A stretch of DNA of 64,000 bases from JAEUMG01 sp046349315 (GTDB taxonomy: Bacteria; Pseudomonadota; Alphaproteobacteria; Rhizobiales; Aestuariivirgaceae): contig JAXMCQ010000016.1 in NCBI GenBank assembly GCA_046349315.1, positions 62,001 to 126,000 of the forward strand. The letters are read 5' to 3'. Position numbers and translations under genes: made by a program. The notes below the pieces were generated by a model. That model had not been told where the DNA came from, ran no database searches, and worked only from the letters and a program-made list of their open reading frames with translations. Positions 57,333-64,000 of the stretch are shown here, in pieces. Positions within the stretch are counted from its first letter, which is position 1; the number at the start of each line of letters is the position of its first letter.

Positions 57333-57767
57333 ATGCGCTCAAACCTTTCTCGGCATATTGCCCTTATCGCCGCCTGTTCATGCCTGATCGGCGTGCTTGC
57401 CGGCTTCGCGCTGGCCAAGACCACCTATCCGCCGCTCGACGTGCTGCTCTCCACTTCGCAAACTGTCATCGGGCAGCCGATTGTCTATCCGCAAGGCGTT
57501 CCCAAGGTGACGGCGGCCATCATCACAGTCGAACCTGGCAAGGAAACCGGGCTGCACCTGCATCGCGTGCCGCTCTTCGCCTATATCCTGAGCGGCGAGC
57601 TGACCGTCGACTACGGACCAGACGGCAAACGCACCTTCAGCCAGGGCAGCGCGTTCTTGGAGGCCTTCAATTCCGACCATAACGGGCGCAACACTGGAGA
57701 GGTCGCGACCAGGATCCTAGCCGTCTTCATGGGCGCGGAGGGCGTTCCGAATACTGAAATGCACTGA
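57333..57767 (+). CDS. Exported cupin domain protein
   Basis: A 144-residue protein with an N-terminal hydrophobic segment (IALIAACSCLIGVLAGFALA), either a signal peptide or a lipoprotein-like anchor. The cupin barrel follows, with motif 1 G(X)5HXH as TGLHLHRVPLFAYILSGE and motif 2 around HNGRN. The metal and substrate are not known. It stands alone between the VanW gene and the hppA leader. Confidence 0.82.
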   Translation: MRSNLSRHIALIAACSCLIGVLAGFALAKTTYPPLDVLLSTSQTVIGQPIVYPQGVPKVTAAIITVEPGKETGLHLHRVPLFAYILSGELTVDYGPDGKRTFSQGSAFLEAFNSDHNGRNTGEVATRILAVFMGAEGVPNTEMH

Positions 57768-57845
57768 AAATCGAATCTCGACCCGTAAGAACATAATTAG
57801 AACATAATTGAGCTATAGGAATCCCCTCAGAAGTTAGGAGGGGTC
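57768..57845. other. A/T-rich region before the hppA leader ORF
   Basis: The tandem GAACATAATTA and GAACATAATTG (57789-57810) lies just before TATAGG. It is probably part of the hppA promoter region. No clear -35 is visible. Confidence 0.3.
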
Positions 57846-58004
57846 ATGAAGGCGGGTCTTGGGAGTCAAATCAGTTGCCACTTGCCTAAGCATTTGGCAT
57901 ATCGCAGCCCACGGGTCCGGAGCAGGGGTCGGGGCCGCATTTCTAGCGGTTCCAGTGCAGGCTCCGGGGGCAACATAACCAAGCAAGGAACTTCCAAGCC
58001 ATGA
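57846..58004 (+). CDS. Possible upstream ORF (52 aa) overlapping the hppA start
   Basis: An ATG preceded at 4 bases by AGGAGGGG opens a 52-codon frame with no internal stop. It ends at a TGA that overlaps the hppA ATG (ATGA). The predicted peptide is basic and Ser/Gly-rich (RSRGRGRISSGSSAGSGG). I recognise no family. It may be a regulatory leader that couples hppA translation, or simply a chance frame; codon use is not strongly coding. Confidence 0.4.
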   Translation: MKAGLGSQISCHLPKHLAYRSPRVRSRGRGRISSGSSAGSGGNITKQGTSKP

Positions 58005-60130
58005 GTTCGACTCTCTGGTTGATCGTGCTGTGCGGCGCGCTCTCCATTGTCTACGGCATCATCACGACGCGCGGCCTGATGGCCGCCGACGCGGGCACCG
58101 CCCGGATGCAGGAAATCTCGGCCGCCGTGCGCGAAGGCGCGCAGGCCTATCTCAAGCGGCAATACACCACCATTGCGATCGTCGGCATCCTGATCTTCAT
58201 CCTCGCCTGGGTTCTCCTGGGCGGCTATTCGGCGATCGGCTTTGCAATCGGCGCCATACTCTCGGGTGCGGCAGGCTTCATCGGCATGAACGTCTCGGTC
58301 CGCGCCAATGTTCGCGTCGCCCAGGCAGCAACCAAGTCGCTCGCCGGCGGCCTCGACCTCGCCTTCAAGGCGGGTGCGGTCACGGGCCTGCTTGTTGCCG
58401 GCCTCGGCCTTCTCGGCGTCACGCTCTACTTCGCATTCCTGACAGCCGGCATGGGCTTTTCGCCCACCAGCCGCGAAGTGATCGACGCGCTCGTCGCGAC
58501 CTCCTTCGGAGCCTCATTGATCTCGATCTTCGCCCGTCTCGGCGGCGGCATCTTCACCAAGGGTGCCGACGTCGGCGGCGACATGGTCGGCAAGGTGGAA
58601 GCCGGAATTCCGGAAGACGATCCGCGCAACCCGGCAACGATTGCCGACAATGTCGGCGACAATGTCGGCGACTGCGCCGGCATGGCGGCCGACCTGTTCG
58701 AGACCTACGTGGTGACCGCGGTTGCCACCATGGTGCTCGCGGCGATCGTGCTGCCCGAGGCTTTCAAGCTCTCCGGCATGATCCTGCCATTGGCGATCGG
58801 TGGTGCCTGCGTGGTCACCTCGATCATCGGCACCTATTTCGTCAAGCTCGGCTCGTCCAACAACATCATGGGAGCCCTCTACAAGGGCATCATCGCAACA
58901 GGCGTGCTCTCGCTGATCGTGCTGTGGCCCGTGATGAGTTGGATCTTCGGCGGCATGAGCACCGATCTCGGCGGCTTCACGCCCATGGATCTGTTCTGGT
59001 GCGGCGTTGCCGGCCTTGTCATCACCGGTCTCATCATCTGGATTACCGAATACTACACCGGTACCGGACGGCGTCCCGTGAACTCAATCGCCGAGGCCTC
59101 GATCACCGGCCACGGCACGAATGTCATCCAAGGCCTCGCCGTCTCGCTGGAATCGACCGCACTGCCGGCGCTCGTCATCATCGCCGGCATCATCGTGACC
59201 TTCAATCTTGCTGGCCTGTTCGGCGTCGCAGTCGCGGTCACCACGATGCTCTCGCTCGCCGGCATGATCGTCGCGCTCGATGCCTTCGGTCCGGTCACCG
59301 ATAATGCCGGTGGCATCGCCGAAATGGCCGGCCTGCCGAAGGAAGTGCGCCACAATACCGACGCGCTCGATGCGGTCGGCAATACCACCAAGGCCGTCAC
59401 CAAGGGCTATGCCATCGGCTCGGCGGGCCTTGGCGCGCTGGTGCTGTTTGCGGCCTATACGCAGGACCTCAAATTCTTCGCGGCCAATGCGGCGGATGGA
59501 ACTTTCTTCAAGGGCCTGGGCGATATCACCTTCTCGCTCGCCGATCCCTATGTGGTCGTCGGTCTCCTCTTCGGCGGCCTGCTGCCCTATCTCTTCGGCG
59601 GCATGTCGATGACGGCGGTCGGCCGGGCGGCGCAGTCGGTGGTGGTCGAAGTCCGCCGCCAGTTCAAGGAAAAGCCGGGCATCATGAAGGGCACCGAGAA
59701 GCCCGATTATGCGCGCGCCGTCGACCTTCTCACCCGCGCGGCGATCAAGGAGATGATCATCCCCTCGCTCCTGCCGGTGCTCTCGCCGATCGTCGTGTTC
59801 TTCATCATCAACGCCATTGCCGGCAAGGCTGCAGCCTTTGCCGCACTCGGCGCCATGCTGATGGGCGTGATCGTCACCGGACTCTTCGTTGCGATCTCGA
59901 TGACCGCCGGCGGCGGCGCCTGGGACAATGCGAAGAAGTCATTCGAAGACGGCTTCGTCGACTCGAAGGGCGTGAAGCACCTCAAAGGTTCGGACGCGCA
60001 CAAGGCATCGGTAACCGGCGATACGGTCGGCGATCCCTACAAGGACACCGCTGGCCCTGCCGTCAACCCGATGATCAAGATCACCAACATCGTGGCCTTG
60101 CTGCTGCTCGCGGTCCTCGCGCATATGTAA
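58001..60130 (+). CDS. hppA: Membrane-bound proton-translocating pyrophosphatase, K+-independent
   Basis: A 709-residue membrane pump with about 16 helices that hydrolyses pyrophosphate and moves protons. The catalytic Asp-rich loops are GADVGGDMVGKVEAGIPEDDPRNPATIADNVGDNVGD and DNAGGIAEMAGLP. Position 464 in GNTTKA is Lys, where K+-dependent enzymes have Ala, so this is the K+-independent class (family knowledge). A good terminator follows. Confidence 0.97.
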   Translation: MSSTLWLIVLCGALSIVYGIITTRGLMAADAGTARMQEISAAVREGAQAYLKRQYTTIAIVGILIFILAWVLLGGYSAIGFAIGAILSGAAGFIGMNVSVRANVRVAQAATKSLAGGLDLAFKAGAVTGLLVAGLGLLGVTLYFAFLTAGMGFSPTSREVIDALVATSFGASLISIFARLGGGIFTKGADVGGDMVGKVEAGIPEDDPRNPATIADNVGDNVGDCAGMAADLFETYVVTAVATMVLAAIVLPEAFKLSGMILPLAIGGACVVTSIIGTYFVKLGSSNNIMGALYKGIIATGVLSLIVLWPVMSWIFGGMSTDLGGFTPMDLFWCGVAGLVITGLIIWITEYYTGTGRRPVNSIAEASITGHGTNVIQGLAVSLESTALPALVIIAGIIVTFNLAGLFGVAVAVTTMLSLAGMIVALDAFGPVTDNAGGIAEMAGLPKEVRHNTDALDAVGNTTKAVTKGYAIGSAGLGALVLFAAYTQDLKFFAANAADGTFFKGLGDITFSLADPYVVVGLLFGGLLPYLFGGMSMTAVGRAAQSVVVEVRRQFKEKPGIMKGTEKPDYARAVDLLTRAAIKEMIIPSLLPVLSPIVVFFIINAIAGKAAAFAALGAMLMGVIVTGLFVAISMTAGGGAWDNAKKSFEDGFVDSKGVKHLKGSDAHKASVTGDTVGDPYKDTAGPAVNPMIKITNIVALLLLAVLAHM

Positions 60131-60159
60131 GCACCGGCGAAAGCCGATCGACATCAAGC

Positions 60160-60192
60160 CCCGCGCGGAGCGATCCGCGCGGGATTTTTTTT
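60160..60192 (+). terminator. Rho-independent terminator of hppA
   Basis: A perfect 10-bp stem, CCCGCGCGGA with TCCGCGCGGG, a GCGA loop, then A and eight T. It lies 30 bases after the hppA stop. Confidence 0.92.
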
Positions 60193-60207
60193 ACATGGCC
60201 TGAAGCC

Positions 60208-60639
60208 TCAGATGAGGGGGTTGCGTACTGCGAGTCCCGGAAAGCGGGAAAAGTCTCGGTCGGCTGACCACAGTTCGCTAACGCCGTGCTGAAGGCAAAG
60301 CGCTGCAATGCGCGCATCGTGCACTTGGCCGCCGGCTATCCGCCCGCTTTCGACGAGCGGCTTGAGATAGGACCAATGCAGGTCTGTTTCGCCGACAAGT
60401 AACAGACTGGGAGATTCCGTCCACGCTTCAACCTGGGCCGTCGCGAATTCGCGCGGGGTTGGTGGTGCATAAATGCGCGGGTGCGTGACGATGGCAAGAA
60501 ACTCATGAATGCACGGCCACGGGATCGCCCACGGCACCCGGCCTTGGGCAAGTTCAGCGATGCAAGCATATGCGGCATCGTACCAAACCGAATCCTCGCG
60601 ATGGGCATAGACTAAAATATTCGTATCGATTGCGATCAC
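60208..60639 (-). CDS. VapC-like PIN-domain toxin
   Basis: A 143-residue PIN-domain ribonuclease toxin. Acidic residues of the metal site are visible: Asp5 in AIDTNILVYA, Glu in CIHEFLAIV, Asp in VHDARIAAL and Asp in WSADRDFSRF. A GTG start at 60639 overlaps the stop of the antitoxin gene, which is the classic VapBC arrangement; the longer frame from 60681 is discarded. It acts in the cytoplasm, cleaving RNA when freed from VapB. Confidence 0.85.
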   Translation of the reverse strand: MIAIDTNILVYAHREDSVWYDAAYACIAELAQGRVPWAIPWPCIHEFLAIVTHPRIYAPPTPREFATAQVEAWTESPSLLLVGETDLHWSYLKPLVESGRIAGGQVHDARIAALCLQHGVSELWSADRDFSRFPGLAVRNPLI

Positions 60640-60881
60640 TCGCCGCGACCGTTGTATGTGAGATCGCGAATCCGCTCCCAATCATCCAAGGCCAACTCAG
60701 GTTGCAGGCCATTCCCCTTGAAACTGGCCTTGCGAAGCCGAAATTGCCCGCGCCTGTTGCGATCTGCGAGAACCCGCCGAAGGCCTTCTGTCACCAAAGC
60801 CTTTAGCGTGGTGTCGTTGCGCGCGGCGACCTGCCTGGCCTCTTCAAAAAGACTGTCAGGAATTTCTATGGTTGTCTTCAT
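60636..60881 (-). CDS. VapB-family antitoxin
   Basis: An 81-residue antitoxin. The N-terminus MKTTIEIPDSLFEEARQVAARNDT is a ribbon-helix-helix DNA-binding motif, and the basic/aromatic C-terminus wraps the toxin. It overlaps the vapC start by 4 bases. A palindromic sequence covers its own start, fitting autoregulation. The ATG at 60881 is chosen for this motif; upstream residues of the longer frame are unrelated. Confidence 0.82.
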   Translation of the reverse strand: MKTTIEIPDSLFEEARQVAARNDTTLKALVTEGLRRVLADRNRRGQFRLRKASFKGNGLQPELALDDWERIRDLTYNGRGE

Positions 60882-60911
60882 ATGGGCACCCATATCACAT
60901 TGTGTGGGTGC
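60880..60911. promoter_or_regulatory. Nested inverted repeats at the vapB start (probable operator)
   Basis: ATATGGG-CA-CCCATAT (60880-60895) is a perfect palindrome over the start codon. A second pair, GCACCCA (60886-60892) and TGGGTGC (60905-60911), overlaps it. Such sites are where VapB complexes repress their own operon; binding is inferred. Confidence 0.6.
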
Positions 60912-60992
60912 TGTCCAAATCTCGGCTGAACTCCCATCAGCACCAGCGAAGATCAACAATCGCAGGAGAGCCGAGACTCGAACCGAAGTGCC

Positions 60993-61508
60993 CTATTGCC
61001 CCGGCATGCCGGTGCCGGCGCCGCTGCCAGATGTTGTGGGTTGGCTTGAGGTTTTGCCGGGTAGAATCGCGCCGCCGGCGCCGGGCTTGCCGACATTGCC
61101 TAGAAGTTGCTGGATGAGGGTGAATTCGCGTCCTCGGGTGGGCGTCTCGCGCGTATTGATGTCGATGATGCGTCCGTCCTCAAGCCCATACTGGGCAAAG
61201 GTCTGCACCTGGTCACCGGCGTCGAACCTTACGGCGATTACCTGCCGGTCGATTTCAGACGGCTTCATGAAGGCTGTCTGCTTGGTCGTGCTCGAAATAT
61301 AGTAGTAGCTGTCGCCCTGCATGTTGACGCTGGCGGTCGTGGAGGGCGAACCGAGGATGCCAACCACCTCGGATTTTGGCATGCCCTCGCGCAATTGCGA
61401 GAAAGCCCCGGGCTTGGCGAGATAGCCATGATGGTCGATATTCGTTGCACAGGCGCCTAAAAACGCCATAAGCCCGGCCACAAGCAGGTATGAAATACGA
61501 AACGGCAT
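60993..61508 (-). CDS. bamE: Outer membrane assembly factor BamE (SmpA/OmlA)
   Basis: A 171-residue lipoprotein of the outer membrane beta-barrel assembly machine. The lipobox is LGAC with Cys20. The SmpA/OmlA domain (LREGMPKSEVVGILGSPSTT...GDSYYYISS) follows. The C-terminal 40 residues are Gly/Ser/Pro-rich. Start at the ATG at 61508; the long upstream frame is not used. Divergent from the chaperone gene. Confidence 0.92.
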   Translation of the reverse strand: MPFRISYLLVAGLMAFLGACATNIDHHGYLAKPGAFSQLREGMPKSEVVGILGSPSTTASVNMQGDSYYYISSTTKQTAFMKPSEIDRQVIAVRFDAGDQVQTFAQYGLEDGRIIDINTRETPTRGREFTLIQQLLGNVGKPGAGGAILPGKTSSQPTTSGSGAGTGMPGQ

Positions 61509-61565
61509 GCGAAACGGGATCCCCACGATACCCCGCGCACTACACCCCGCGCGAGTTCTAATCCA

Positions 61566-62093
61566 ATGATTCTTGCGAGTCTTTTCAGGCGAAAATCTGG
61601 CGGGGACGAGGCGGGAGCTGTCTACGCGGCAATTGTGACCGCGGCCCGCCGGCCGGTCCTTTACGAGACTTATGGGGTCGCCGACACATTGGACGGCCGG
61701 TTCGATATGATTATCCTCCATGCATTCCTGGTGCTGGATCGGCTGAAAGCCGGAGATGCGGCGGCCAACGTCTTCGCCCAGCAGGTGACCGACCGGATCT
61801 TTCTCGAAATGGATCAAAACCTTCGCGAAATGGGCGTAGGGGATCTCTCGGTCGGCAAGCGCGTTCGAAAGCTAGCCGAAGTTTTCTATGGCCGGGTCGG
61901 GGCCTATGCACCGGCGCTACCTGCAGGAGAGGCGGAACTTGCCAAAGCCCTGCGCCGCAATGTTTACCCGGAAGGTGTGGCGCCCGGAGCGCTCGAAGGG
62001 CTTGTCCGGTATGTCATTGCCATGCGTGATGCGTTGACGAAAATCGAGCCGCAAAAGATTGCGGTCGGCGATTTCGCTTTTCCGGAGGCTTGA
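61566..62093 (+). CDS. Ubiquinol-cytochrome c chaperone (Cbp3/UQCC1-like)
   Basis: A 175-residue helical protein matching the ubiquinol-cytochrome c chaperone family: YETYGVADTLDGRFDMIILHAFLVLDRL and FLEMDQNLREMGVGDLSVGKRVRKLAEVFYGR. Its mitochondrial relative helps build the cytochrome bc1 complex. Next to bamE and yceD as in other Rhizobiales. It could assist cytochrome b maturation here (inference). Confidence 0.9.
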   Translation: MILASLFRRKSGGDEAGAVYAAIVTAARRPVLYETYGVADTLDGRFDMIILHAFLVLDRLKAGDAAANVFAQQVTDRIFLEMDQNLREMGVGDLSVGKRVRKLAEVFYGRVGAYAPALPAGEAELAKALRRNVYPEGVAPGALEGLVRYVIAMRDALTKIEPQKIAVGDFAFPEA

Positions 62094-62096
62094 ACC

Positions 62097-62612
62097 ATGA
62101 AGCCTGTCGAACCTGAGTTTTCACGGCTGATTCCGGCCGATCGTATTCCCCGCGAGGGATCGAGCGAAACGGTTGCGGCCGAGCCTAAGGAACTCATCGC
62201 CCTTGCCAAGAGGCTTGATGTTCCGGCTCTTCATGCTTTGACGGCGAACCTCAAGGTCGAGCCATGGCGCGGCGGCGGCCTGAAGATTACCGGTCGCTTC
62301 CGGGCCGATCTCGAGCAGATCTGCGTCGTCACGCTTGATCCGTTCCGCGACACGCTCGAGGGGCAGGTTGAGCGAATCTACCTGCCGGAGGCCGCCGTGG
62401 CGGCGAGTGATGAGGACGAGGCGGACCATCTTGTCGAGGGCGCGGCCGACCTTGGGGAACTGGTGACCGAAGCACTCGCGCTCGCTCTTGATCCCTATCC
62501 GAGGAAGCCGGGTGTTTCGTTCGAAGGCGCTGAATTCGGGACGGAATCGGCTCCCGCCGGATTTGCCGTGCTCGCCGCCCTCAAAAAGCCCGGGCCGGGA
62601 CCGAAGCCCTAG
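62097..62612 (+). CDS. YceD/DUF177 family protein
   Basis: A 171-residue protein with the DUF177 pattern: ITGRFRADLEQICVVTLDPF (usually C-x-R-C-x2 in other bacteria), then an acidic stretch and LGELVTEALALALDPYPRKPG. In E. coli YceD binds and helps rRNA processing and lies beside rpmF-plsX; here plsX follows with no rpmF. It starts 3 bases after the chaperone gene. Confidence 0.88.
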   Translation: MKPVEPEFSRLIPADRIPREGSSETVAAEPKELIALAKRLDVPALHALTANLKVEPWRGGGLKITGRFRADLEQICVVTLDPFRDTLEGQVERIYLPEAAVAASDEDEADHLVEGAADLGELVTEALALALDPYPRKPGVSFEGAEFGTESAPAGFAVLAALKKPGPGPKP

Positions 62613-62763
62613 CCGGGAACGCTGGCGGTTTTCGCAATATTTCCACCGCGGCGAATTAGGGGCTAGATATGAACTTGATCTTTTCCGTTGCTTGGGGTCT
62701 GTGACGCCAGCGAATTCCGCAGGCGGCAGATTCCTGCCAGAGGCCAGTATCTTAACGCAGTCG

Positions 62764-63825
62764 ATGAGCAAACCCCTGATTATCGCGCTCGATGCCATGG
62801 GCGGCGATCTCGGGCCGGAACTGGTGATTCCGGGCGCCGATCTCGCCGCCGAGCGCCATCCCGGCATCCGCTTCCTCTTGTTCGGGGACAGGGAAAGGAT
62901 CGCGCCCATTCTGGCGAGGCATCCGCGGCTCCAGGCGTGTTCGGAAATCCATCACGCAAGCGTCGCGATCGCCATGACCGACAAGCCAAGCCAGGCGCTG
63001 CGGCGCGGCCGCCACGACAGCAGCATGTGGCGCGCCATCGAGGCAGTGAAAAGCGGGCAGGCAGCTGCGGCTGTCTCAGCGGGAAACACCGGCGCATTGA
63101 TGGCGATGGCCAAGTTCGTCTTGCGCACCGTGCCCGGCATATCGCGCCCGGCGATCGCGGCAATCTGGCCAACATTGCGGTCGGACAGCATCGTGCTCGA
63201 TGTCGGCGCGACAATCGGCGCCGATGCGATTCAACTCGTCGAATTCGCGCTGATGGGTGAAGCCATGGCGCGCTGCCTCTTCGGTCTCGAGCGGCCGACC
63301 GTCGGACTGCTCAATATTGGCGTTGAAGAAATCAAGGGCGTCGAGCAGGTGAAAGAAGCCGGACGTTTGCTGCGCGACCCCAATCTTCCGCTCGAATATG
63401 TGGGTTTCATCGAAGGTGACGACATCGGCAAGGGTGCGGTCGATGTGGTTGTGACCGAGGGCTTTACCGGGAACATTGCTCTCAAGTCGGCCGAAGGCAC
63501 GGCCAAGCAGTTGTCGACTTATCTCAAGATTGTGCTTAACCGCACCTGGCTTTCCAGGCTTGGCGCGCTCCTTGCTACGAGTGCCTTCGAGGCACTGAAG
63601 GAGCGGATGGATCCGAGAAAGCATAATGGCGGCGTGTTTCTCGGGCTTAACGGAATCGTGGTGAAGAGCCATGGCGGCACGGATTCGCTGGGCTTCGCTA
63701 CGGCGATCGACGTCGCCTGCGAAATGGCGCGCAACGGCCTCGTCGAAAAAATCGCTGCCGATGTCGCGGTGAAGAACCGTCTGATGGGCGATGGGCAACG
63801 TCTTCCGTCCGCCGCGACGGCGTAA
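62764..63825 (+). CDS. plsX: Phosphate acyltransferase PlsX
   Basis: A 353-residue enzyme that makes acyl phosphate from acyl-ACP for phospholipid synthesis. It opens IIALDAMGGDLGPELVIPGA and has SAGNTGALMAMAKFVLRTVPGI and the GFTGNIALKSAEGTA segment. I start at the ATG at 62764 (MSKPL). The longer frame from 62488 reads through yceD. The 151 bases before it hold no visible feature. Confidence 0.96.
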   Translation: MSKPLIIALDAMGGDLGPELVIPGADLAAERHPGIRFLLFGDRERIAPILARHPRLQACSEIHHASVAIAMTDKPSQALRRGRHDSSMWRAIEAVKSGQAAAAVSAGNTGALMAMAKFVLRTVPGISRPAIAAIWPTLRSDSIVLDVGATIGADAIQLVEFALMGEAMARCLFGLERPTVGLLNIGVEEIKGVEQVKEAGRLLRDPNLPLEYVGFIEGDDIGKGAVDVVVTEGFTGNIALKSAEGTAKQLSTYLKIVLNRTWLSRLGALLATSAFEALKERMDPRKHNGGVFLGLNGIVVKSHGGTDSLGFATAIDVACEMARNGLVEKIAADVAVKNRLMGDGQRLPSAATA

Positions 63826-63843
63826 TGAAAAGTGGGAACATCC

Positions 63844-64000
63844 GTGCGCAGATCGATCCTCGAAGGTGTCGGCTCATATTTGCCGGTGCGTATCCTGAGC
63901 AACGCCGATCTGTCGCGGATCGTCGATACGAGCGATGAATGGATCGTCGAGCGCACTGGCATTCGTGAGCGCCGCATCGCCGCCGAGGGCGAGACGACCG
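63844..64000 (+). CDS. fabH: 3-oxoacyl-ACP synthase III, N-terminal part
   Basis: The first 52 codons of FabH, which starts fatty-acid chains. LEGVGSYLPVRILSNADL and DTSDEWIVERTGIRERRI match the family. GTG at 63844 gives the expected N-terminus; a GTG four codons upstream is also possible. The gene runs past the window end. Confidence 0.92.
   Translation, partial: MRRSILEGVGSYLPVRILSNADLSRIVDTSDEWIVERTGIRERRIAAEGETT

Noticed and set aside
62488..62763. Long N-terminal extension of PlsX
   Set aside because: The upstream part of that frame overlaps yceD in another frame, and the internal ATG gives the normal PlsX length.

Overview
The window is a GC-rich chromosomal segment of an alphaproteobacterium, most likely of the order Hyphomicrobiales (Rhizobiales). 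The pointers are a 14-subunit complex I operon with alphaproteobacterial gene order, ALA synthase (hemA) with a magnesium-type porphobilinogen synthase, an LdtR/LdtP pair, the clpX-lon-tRNA-nuo layout, the glyA-nrdR-ribD-ribE-ribH-nusB cluster and the bamE-chaperone-yceD-plsX-fabH cluster. Nearly all of it is densely packed housekeeping DNA. I see no prophage, CRISPR array, rRNA operon or transposase gene.

Layout. 1-3.2 kb: end of clpX, lon, a strong terminator, two intergenic repeats and tRNA-Val. 3.2-8.2 kb: accessory genes (membrane protein, winged-helix/TPR regulator, small ORF, dienelactone hydrolase, unknown basic protein, RidA), then tRNA-Asp. 8.4-10.7 kb: an ectoine-hydrolase-like M24 protein and a frameshifted M20 amidohydrolase. 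10.9-26.9 kb: nuoA to nuoN, interrupted by a DUF559 nuclease-like ORF between two near-identical repeats (nuoD/nuoE), a secreted protein plus a DUF3291 protein (nuoF/nuoG), and a small two-helix membrane protein (nuoH/nuoI). 26.9-31.8 kb: birA, RNase J and parC. 31.9-38.5 kb: two unknown convergent genes, an EamA exporter, bpt, threonine ammonia-lyase, a beta-hydroxyacid dehydrogenase and a TauE/SafE permease.

38.7-45 kb: a large arylsulfatase, an adenylate cyclase/TPR protein, hemB and an apparently frameshifted secreted protein. 45.3-49.3 kb: ldtR, ldtP, hemA. 49.6-55.4 kb: glyA, nrdR, riboflavin genes, nusB and an MFS transporter. 55.5-60.2 kb: a VanW fusion protein, a cupin and the proton-pumping pyrophosphatase hppA, preceded by a candidate upstream ORF. 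60.2-64 kb: a VapBC module, then bamE, a cytochrome bc1 chaperone, yceD, plsX and the start of fabH.

Functionally the window is dominated by respiration and energy conservation (complex I, bc1 assembly, H+-PPase), with heme and flavin synthesis supplying cofactors and cell-envelope genes at several points. The most unusual structure is the DUF559 ORF and its flanking repeats inside the complex I operon; related repeats lie at other gene borders here.
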